Below, one piece after another: positions 58,850-64,000 of a stretch of DNA of 64,000 nt; within the stretch, counting starts at the first letter, position 1; each line of letters begins with the position of its first letter. The stretch comes from Heyndrickxia sporothermodurans (GTDB lineage Bacteria > Bacillota > Bacilli > Bacillales > Bacillaceae_C). The translations under genes and the position numbers were made by a program. The stretch is from positions 124,001 to 188,000 of the forward strand of contig BORH01000008.1 of the NCBI GenBank assembly GCA_018333075.1, given 5' to 3'. The notes under the pieces are model-generated. The model was not told where the DNA came from. It did not search any database and worked only from the letters and a program-made list of their open reading frames with translations.

Positions 58850-60025
58850 GTGAATAAAGTAACTCCTTTTTTTCGAGATACTTGGGTAGAAATAAATTTG
58901 GATCATTTGAAGAAAAATATCAATTTAATCAAAAATCATTTACCGGTCGGAATGAAAATTTTTGCAGTTGTAAAAGCGAATGCTTATGGTCATGGTGATG
59001 TACAAATTGGTAGAGCTTCTCTACAGTCAGGTGCTTATGGATTAGCTGTGGCATTTCTTGATGAGGCAATTTCTTTAAGAAAGAAAGGTATTGGGTCTCC
59101 AATTCTTGTTTTAGGCGCAAGCAGAGCAACGGATGTTCAGGTTGCCGCTAAATACGGTATTTCATTAACTGTGTTTCAGAAGGAATGGCTTGAAGAAGCA
59201 GCGAGGTATTTACTTCCAGAGGATAAGCTGCAGGTACACGTAAAGTGTGATACTGGCATGGGGAGAATTGGAGTAAGAGAGAAAATCGAGTTAAAAGAAA
59301 TCGAAAAGTTTCTTCATCAAACTGAATGTTTTCAATTTGAAGGCATGTTTACACATTTTGCAACAGCGGACGAAATAGACGAAAGCTATTTTAATCAACA
59401 GTTAGGTCGCTTTAATGAAATGGTTGCAGCATTGAGCAAAAAGCCACCAATTATTCACTGCGCAAATAGTGCAACTACTTTAAGATTTGATCAATCCGAA
59501 TATAATGCAGTTAGATATGGAATTGCTATGTATGGATTGTCTCCTTCTGAAGAAATGAAGAACATATTGCCTTTTCCCTTACATGAGGTATTTTCCTTGC
59601 ATACAAGGATTACACATATAAAAACGATTCAACCAGGTGAAGGGGTTAGCTACGGCTCAGTTTATAAAGCGAAAGAAGAAGAATGGATAGCTACCCTTCC
59701 AATTGGCTATGCTGATGGATGGATTCGTAAATTGCAAGGACAAGAGGTTCTTGTTGAAGGAATGAGAGTACCGATCGTAGGACGTATATGTATGGATCAA
59801 TGTATGATAAAGCTTCCTTCTCCAGTACCAGTTGGAACGAAGGTTACTCTTATTGGAAAGCAAGGAGAGCAATCAATTACAATGGATGAAATTGCAAAAA
59901 AACTCGAAACAATAAACTACGAAATCCCATGCCTAACTTCAACTAGAATTCCACGTGTCTACTTACAAAACGGAAATATAATAGAAGTCGACAATCGTTT
60001 ATGGGACACGGGGACTGGTTCCTAG
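58850..60025 (+). CDS. alr: Alanine racemase
   Basis: PLP enzyme converting L-Ala to D-Ala for peptidoglycan; 391 residues. PLP is bound by Lys42 in [12 protein letters not shown]; the second catalytic base is the Tyr in [10 protein letters not shown]. Further blocks are [23 protein letters not shown] and [17 protein letters not shown] at 58850 and GTG at 58841 are both possible; the first gives the family-like N-terminus. A 6-bp hairpin follows the gene (60011-60029, overlapping its end) but lacks a T-tract. Confidence 0.95.
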   Translation: MNKVTPFFRDTWVEINLDHLKKNINLIKNHLPVGMKIFAVVKANAYGHGDVQIGRASLQSGAYGLAVAFLDEAISLRKKGIGSPILVLGASRATDVQVAAKYGISLTVFQKEWLEEAARYLLPEDKLQVHVKCDTGMGRIGVREKIELKEIEKFLHQTECFQFEGMFTHFATADEIDESYFNQQLGRFNEMVAALSKKPPIIHCANSATTLRFDQSEYNAVRYGIAMYGLSPSEEMKNILPFPLHEVFSLHTRITHIKTIQPGEGVSYGSVYKAKEEEWIATLPIGYADGWIRKLQGQEVLVEGMRVPIVGRICMDQCMIKLPSPVPVGTKVTLIGKQGEQSITMDEIAKKLETINYEIPCLTSTRIPRVYLQNGNIIEVDNRLWDTGTGS

Positions 60026-60190
60026 TCCCACGATTAGAAGGTTGAATAAAAAATTAAAAATAAGCATAAATTTGAAGGTTTGTGGCGAAATAAAAATTTC
60101 AAAAGTCACTTCTAAATAAAAAGAGATGGCAAATCATGCATAAATAATTGTTTTTTTTGGTGATAATAGTTAAGAATGCTTAAAATGTAT

Positions 60191-60218
60191 TTGCATATAG
60201 TTATTTTGGTGGTATTAT
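60191..60218 (+). promoter_or_regulatory. SigA promoter of ndoAI-ndoA
   Basis: TTGCAT (60191-60196), 16-bp spacer, TATTAT (60213-60218), about 50 bases before ndoAI. Confidence 0.55.
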
Positions 60219-60268
60219 TAAGTTGGTATTTTAGAATCGGTGTGTAGTGATTGGTGGAGGTGTAGTTT

Positions 60269-60550
60269 GTGTCTGAATCCAGCGCAACAACAGAAATATT
60301 AATTCGGTTACCGCAACAACTATTATTAGAACTTGATGGATTTGCTGAACAAGAGAATGTGAATCGTAATGAATTTATTTATCGTGCTACAAAGATGTAT
60401 CTTCGTGAACGTAAAAAGAGACAAATTCGTGAATCAATGAGACGCGGCTATATGGAGATGGCTAAAATTAATTTAGCAATTGCATCTGAGGCGATTCAAG
60501 CAGAATACGAAGCAGAACATACAGTAGAACGCTTAGTAAGCGGAGGTTAG
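60269..60550 (+). CDS. ndoAI: Antitoxin EndoAI (MazE-like, ribbon-helix-helix)
   Basis: Antitoxin of the EndoA type II toxin-antitoxin pair; 93 residues. The N-terminal [29 protein letters not shown] is a ribbon-helix-helix DNA-binding domain, followed by helices ([20 protein letters not shown]) that wrap the toxin. The start is GTG at 60269 after TGGAGGTG. It normally represses its own promoter together with the toxin. It lies 4 bases before ndoA. Confidence 0.93.
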   Translation: MSESSATTEILIRLPQQLLLELDGFAEQENVNRNEFIYRATKMYLRERKKRQIRESMRRGYMEMAKINLAIASEAIQAEYEAEHTVERLVSGG

Positions 60551-60554
60551 TCCC

Positions 60555-60905
60555 TTGATTGTTAAGCGTGGTGACGTGTATTTTGCTGACCTTTCCCCTG
60601 TTGTCGGTTCTGAACAAGGTGGAGTCCGCCCTGTTTTAGTTATTCAAAACGACATTGGGAATCGGTTTAGTCCCACTGTAATTGTTGCTGCTATTACAGC
60701 GCAAATCCAAAAAGCAAAACTTCCTACACATGTTGAAATTGATGCAAAGCGTTATGGCTTTGAACGCGACTCTGTTATTTTGCTTGAACAAATTCGCACA
60801 ATTGATAAACAACGCTTAACAGACAAAATCACACATCTAGATGAAGAAATGATGGAAAAAGTGGACGACGCATTGCAAATTAGTTTGGGACTTATTGAAT
60901 TTTAA
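60555..60905 (+). CDS. ndoA: mRNA interferase EndoA (MazF-like toxin)
   Basis: Endoribonuclease toxin that cuts single-stranded mRNA (UACAU in B. subtilis). The 116-residue product has the active-site residues Arg25 ([12 protein letters not shown]) and Thr48 (VIVAAITAQ), plus the C-terminal [13 protein letters not shown]. The start is TTG at 60555 after AGCGGAGG. Sits between alr and rsbR, as in B. subtilis, where it is also linked to SigB-region expression. Confidence 0.95.
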   Translation: MIVKRGDVYFADLSPVVGSEQGGVRPVLVIQNDIGNRFSPTVIVAAITAQIQKAKLPTHVEIDAKRYGFERDSVILLEQIRTIDKQRLTDKITHLDEEMMEKVDDALQISLGLIEF

Positions 60906-61125
60906 ATTTTGTAAAGTACTTTTCTATAATTTTTAGAAATGCGAAATTTCATTTAAAATGCATTCGCTTAAAAATGATTAGTGTAATAAATTATTTAATA
61001 ATTTTTTATCCTATTAATGTTGAAGGCTATTGAAAGATGGCATGTAAAATATAGGATGAAAACAGCCATAAGAAAAGATACTTTAATATCTAGTAAGATT
61101 TAATCTAGTTATTGAACCTAATGGT

Positions 61126-61160
61126 GAAACCCTCAAGAAATGAGGGTTTCTTTTTTTTTG
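61126..61160 (+). terminator. Terminator after ndoA
   Basis: Perfect 10-bp stem GAAACCCTCA (61126-61135) with TGAGGGTTTC (61141-61150), 5-base loop, then nine Ts. Confidence 0.88.
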
Positions 61161-61291
61161 TAAATAAACTATAAAAAAGAGACAGGTTTTTGTGGACTTA
61201 AGAAGAATATATAAATGATGCAAATGTTAATAGGAATAAAGACTCATTTCACCGTGCGCCTTAGGATAAAAATATTGAAGTTATTTATTTT

Positions 61292-61321
61292 TTGTTAACA
61301 TAAATATAGACACTTTACGAT
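61292..61321 (+). promoter_or_regulatory. Candidate SigA promoter of the rsb operon
   Basis: TTGTTA (61292-61297), 18-bp spacer, TACGAT (61316-61321), about 35 bases before rsbR. Confidence 0.5.
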
Positions 61322-61357
61322 CTTTTTGAATGAAAGCAATAGATTGGAGAGGTTTAA

Positions 61358-62191
61358 ATGAAAAAATTTTTATTGGGATACATCCCTGCTCATAAAGAAG
61401 AAATATTAGATGAGTGGATGAAGCAGGTGAAAAAGGATGGAGACGAACGATTTATTAATGTTGTATCAGACCAGATCTATGTTAGTACAAGTAGTGAGTT
61501 TGTTGAGGTCGTCCTTTCTAGACTAACAGATACAAATGAAAATTATAATGAAAAATTGGTTGAATTTGCGGAGAGAATAGTCAAGCTAGGTTGGCCATTA
61601 ACCTTTGTTACTACTGGATTAGCAACTTTAGGGAAGATCATATTTGATAAACTTCTGGAAGAAGGAAAGGTAACACCTGATAAGCAAAAAGAGTTGTTTG
61701 GAATTTATGAAAATTGGATGACTCCGATGTATAACGAAATTATAAGTGCTTATACGACTACCTGGGAAAGAACTGTTTCATTACAAAAAATTGCTCTACA
61801 GGAATTATCCGCTCCATTAATTCCTGTATTTGATAAAATATCTGTTATGCCACTTGTTGGCACTATAGATACAGAAAGAGCAAAACTAATCATGGAGAAT
61901 CTGTTAAGTGGTGTCGTTAAGCACCGAGCAGAAGTTGTACTTATTGATATTACAGGTGTACCAGTTGTTGATACAATGGTTGCCCATCATATAATACAGG
62001 CAGCAGATGCGGTCCGATTAGTTGGAGCTAAATGTATGTTGGTCGGAATTAGACCTGAAATTGCTCAAACGATTGTCAATTTAGGAATAAATCTATCTCA
62101 AATTATTACGACTAGTACATTAAGAAAGGGAATAGAAAAAGCATTAGAAGTAACCAACAGAAAGATTGTGGAATTGGAGGTATCTGAGTGA
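61358..62191 (+). CDS. rsbR: Stressosome protein RsbR (RsbRA type)
   Basis: Co-antagonist that, with RsbS, forms the stressosome sensing environmental stress. The 277-residue product has an N-terminal non-haem globin-like sensor domain (about 1-145) and a C-terminal STAS domain (160-270). The two phosphorylation sites are Thr172 (GTIDTERAK) and Thr206 ([12 protein letters not shown]), equivalent to Thr171 and Thr205 of B. subtilis RsbRA. Overlaps rsbS by 4 bases. Confidence 0.95.
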   Translation: MKKFLLGYIPAHKEEILDEWMKQVKKDGDERFINVVSDQIYVSTSSEFVEVVLSRLTDTNENYNEKLVEFAERIVKLGWPLTFVTTGLATLGKIIFDKLLEEGKVTPDKQKELFGIYENWMTPMYNEIISAYTTTWERTVSLQKIALQELSAPLIPVFDKISVMPLVGTIDTERAKLIMENLLSGVVKHRAEVVLIDITGVPVVDTMVAHHIIQAADAVRLVGAKCMLVGIRPEIAQTIVNLGINLSQIITTSTLRKGIEKALEVTNRKIVELEVSE

Positions 62192-62544
62192 GAATTCCAA
62201 TTTTAAAATTAAAAGATTGCTTGCTTGTATCCATTCAATGGGAACTGGATGACCAAACTGCATTGCAATTCCAAGAAGATCTTTTGCAGAAAATTCATGT
62301 GACAAGTGCTAGTGGGGTTGTGATTGATATTACCTCAATCGACTTTATTGACTCATTTATTGCTAAAGTACTTGGTGATGTCATTAGTATGTCTAAATTA
62401 ATGGGAACTAAAGTAGTCATTACTGGGATACAGCCAGCTGTAGCTATTACACTAATTGAGCTTGGAATACGCTTAGAGGATGTCCTAACTGCTATAGATC
62501 TAGATAATGGTTTAGAGAAATTACAACAGGAACTGGGGGATTAA
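62188..62544 (+). CDS. rsbS: Stressosome antagonist RsbS
   Basis: Single-STAS-domain stressosome scaffold of 118 residues that holds RsbT inactive until phosphorylated. The phosphorylation site is Ser56 in [15 protein letters not shown] (Ser59 in B. subtilis). The start is GTG at 62188, overlapping the end of rsbR (GTGA). rsbT starts 4 bases downstream. Confidence 0.95.
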   Translation: MRIPILKLKDCLLVSIQWELDDQTALQFQEDLLQKIHVTSASGVVIDITSIDFIDSFIAKVLGDVISMSKLMGTKVVITGIQPAVAITLIELGIRLEDVLTAIDLDNGLEKLQQELGD

Positions 62545-62548
62545 CTTT

Positions 62549-62950
62549 ATGGAGTTCCAATCCTGCGTAAAGATTTTAAACGAGTGGGACATAGTTGCTG
62601 TTCGCCAATTGGGGCGAAATGTCGCTAAAGAGCTACACTTCGGAATTGTTGACCAAGCAAGAATTACTACAGCTATAAGTGAATTAGCAAGAAATATATT
62701 TCTTTATGCTGGTCAGGGACAAGTTTGTATTGAAAAGGACTTTAAAGATGGAAAAACTGGTTTGAAAATAATAGCAAAGGATAATGGTCCTGGAATTCAA
62801 GATATTCGTAAAGTGATGGAGGATGGCTTTTCCACCTCAGGCGGACTAGGTGCTGGATTACCCGGTGTTAAACGCCTTATGGATGAATTTGATATTGATT
62901 CCAAACTGAATGAGGGGACAACAGTGATTACAACGAAATGGCTCCGGTAG
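62549..62950 (+). CDS. rsbT: Serine/threonine kinase RsbT
   Basis: GHKL-type protein kinase of 133 residues. It phosphorylates RsbR/RsbS, leaves the stressosome and then activates the phosphatase RsbU. Motifs are the N box (ISELARNIFLYAG), G1 AKDNGPGIQD and G2 GGLGAGLPGVKRLMDEF. The rsbU frame starts just after it, with its GGAGG overlapping the rsbT stop. Confidence 0.95.
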   Translation: MEFQSCVKILNEWDIVAVRQLGRNVAKELHFGIVDQARITTAISELARNIFLYAGQGQVCIEKDFKDGKTGLKIIAKDNGPGIQDIRKVMEDGFSTSGGLGAGLPGVKRLMDEFDIDSKLNEGTTVITTKWLR

Positions 62951-62961
62951 GAGGAGTGATT

Positions 62962-63969
62962 ATGGACTATAAAAAAATAATAGAGCATAAGTATAGAGAA
63001 ATCATTGAATGCTATTTAAAGAAACAGGATGAACAATTGTTATATCAAGGACAAAAGCTAAGTAGGAGATCAATAGAATATCGAATTTCTCCTGAAGAAC
63101 TAATCAATTGGCATCGGACCATTATGCTTGAAATTGATCCAAGTATATCCAATCAAATCGTTCGTTCGTTTGATGTTCTTTTAGAGGTAATGATGGGGTA
63201 TGGCTTAGCTTATCGAGAACATCAGAGTCTAAGAAATAAACAACTTGAGCTTAAAACAGAAATAGAGATTGCTGCAAGTATGCAAAAAACTTTATTAGGT
63301 ACAAAGTTTCCTGTAACAAATTATTTAGACATAGGTGCAATTAGTGTACCTGCTAAGCATATGAGCGGAGATTATTATCATTTTGTTGAAGATGAAAATG
63401 AATGTATAGGTGTAGCAATAGCTGACATTATCGGGAAAGGAATTCCGGCTGCATTATGTATGTCGATGATTAAATATGCGATGGACAGCTTACAAGGAAA
63501 TGGAGAACCACATATTATTCTGGAAAGCTTGAATAGGGTGGTTGAGCAAAATGTTGATCCAAGTATGTTTATTACCATGTTCTATGGATTATATAATCCG
63601 AATAATCACCATTTTTTCTATTCTTCTGCAGGACATGAGCCAGGATTCTATTATAATTTTAAAGGGAAAAAGTTTACGGACTTATATGCAAAAGGCCTAC
63701 TTTTAGGAATAGATAAAAAAACGAAATACCGTCAATATAAGAAAGAAATTCAAAAGAACGATTTAATTATTTTACTATCAGATGGTGTTACAGAATGTAG
63801 AACTCAAGATGGTTTTATCGAAAGAGAAACAGTAACTAAATTAATTGAAAAATATCTACATCTAAAAGCACAAGATATCGTCACTAATGTTTATAAGGAC
63901 TTGGAAAGACTTCAAGCGTTTCACCTTCGTGATGATTTTACTTTAATTATTTTGAAGAGAATTCAATAA
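62962..63969 (+). CDS. rsbU: Serine phosphatase RsbU
   Basis: PP2C-type phosphatase that dephosphorylates the anti-anti-sigma factor RsbV and so frees SigB from RsbW. The 335-residue product has an N-terminal RsbT-binding helical domain (about 1-85) and a catalytic domain with the metal-binding Asp residues in AKHMSGDYYHF, AIADIIGKGIPAALCM, LLSDGVTECR and LRDDFTLIIL. GGAGG at 62950-62954 selects the ATG at 62962 over 62938. The gene is complete; rsbV, rsbW and sigB are expected outside the right edge. A short CCCTT/AAGGG hairpin follows. Confidence 0.94.
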   Translation: MDYKKIIEHKYREIIECYLKKQDEQLLYQGQKLSRRSIEYRISPEELINWHRTIMLEIDPSISNQIVRSFDVLLEVMMGYGLAYREHQSLRNKQLELKTEIEIAASMQKTLLGTKFPVTNYLDIGAISVPAKHMSGDYYHFVEDENECIGVAIADIIGKGIPAALCMSMIKYAMDSLQGNGEPHIILESLNRVVEQNVDPSMFITMFYGLYNPNNHHFFYSSAGHEPGFYYNFKGKKFTDLYAKGLLLGIDKKTKYRQYKKEIQKNDLIILLSDGVTECRTQDGFIERETVTKLIEKYLHLKAQDIVTNVYKDLERLQAFHLRDDFTLIILKRIQ

Positions 63970-64000
63970 ATAGGTTTAATGCCCTTATGCAAGGGTAAAG

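Larger units (their letters stand above)
60906..61357. other. 452-bp region between ndoA and rsbR
   Basis: Contains the ndoA terminator (61126-61160) and the likely rsbR promoter (61292-61321); otherwise AT-rich DNA with no gene seen. Confidence 0.5.

Noticed and set aside
60011-60029. Terminator at the end of alr
   Set aside because: GGGACT/AGTCCC forms only 6 bp and is not followed by Ts.
60269-60905. ndoAI-ndoA as a mobile or novel toxin-antitoxin island
   Set aside because: It is the ordinary chromosomal EndoA pair at its usual place between alr and the rsb genes.

Overview
The window is chromosomal DNA of an endospore-forming, flagellated, low-GC Gram-positive rod of the family Bacillaceae. 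The evidence is the mother-cell and forespore genes spoIID, spoIIQ and spoIIID, the flagellar rod genes flhO/flhP, the SigB stressosome genes rsbR-S-T-U, a T-box leader, AGGAGG-type Shine-Dalgarno sites with many TTG/GTG starts, and AT-rich intergenic DNA. Gene identities were read from recognised protein motifs and gene order; no search was run. I see no rRNA, tRNA, CRISPR array, prophage or intact insertion sequence.

Layout. (1) 1-12.2 kb: 3' end of upp, mnaA, a Vpr-like secreted subtilase, then the whole F1Fo ATP synthase operon atpIBEFHAGDC behind a strong SigA promoter and followed by ywzB (DUF1146). (2) 12.4-23.4 kb: cell-envelope, sporulation and shape genes: ywmB-murA, a lemA-TPM pair, spoIID, spoIIQ, spoIIID, mbl, flhO, flhP, epuA, fabZ. 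(3) 23.5-30.1 kb: a small lipoprotein, a frameshifted small gene, ywpF, a competence-type ssb behind a ComK-box-like site with a 57-codon coiled-coil ORF, then ywqA-ywqB (SNF2 helicase and SWIM protein). (4) 30.2-49.4 kb: an accessory mosaic: alkaline phosphatase, a yknW-yknX pair lacking yknYZ, nitronate monooxygenase, yhbD-bactofilin-bactofilin-MFS, an ABC exporter, T-box-argS, two CNNM/CorC-type transporters with a MerR regulator and a RodA/FtsW-type protein, and an unrecognised gene. (5) 49.9-64 kb: ddl-murF-cshA-ydbS-ydbT-ydcA-acpS-ydcC-alr-ndoAI-ndoA-rsbR-rsbS-rsbT-rsbU, in the order known from B. subtilis, ending just before where rsbV would be expected.

How the genes work together. 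Regions 1, 2 and 5 supply core energy, peptidoglycan precursors (murA, ddl, murF, alr), cell shape (mbl, rodA-like), fatty-acid synthesis (fabZ, acpS), sporulation engulfment and stress signalling. Region 4 holds transport and regulation modules that differ from the flanking conserved blocks.

The most noteworthy signals are mostly regulatory. Both CNNM paralogues have a strong Shine-Dalgarno separated from the start codon by a hairpin. A two-AT-box ComK-like site lies before ssb. The spoIIID start codon and Shine-Dalgarno lie in a stem-loop. A palindrome sits inside the yhbD promoter spacer. Three hairpins lie inside the atp operon. A possible -1 frameshift gene lies near ywpF. I found no clearly new multi-gene system; the best candidates for undescribed biology are the CNNM leaders, the ssb-linked microprotein, the yknWX remnant and the unrecognised gene at 48.5 kb.
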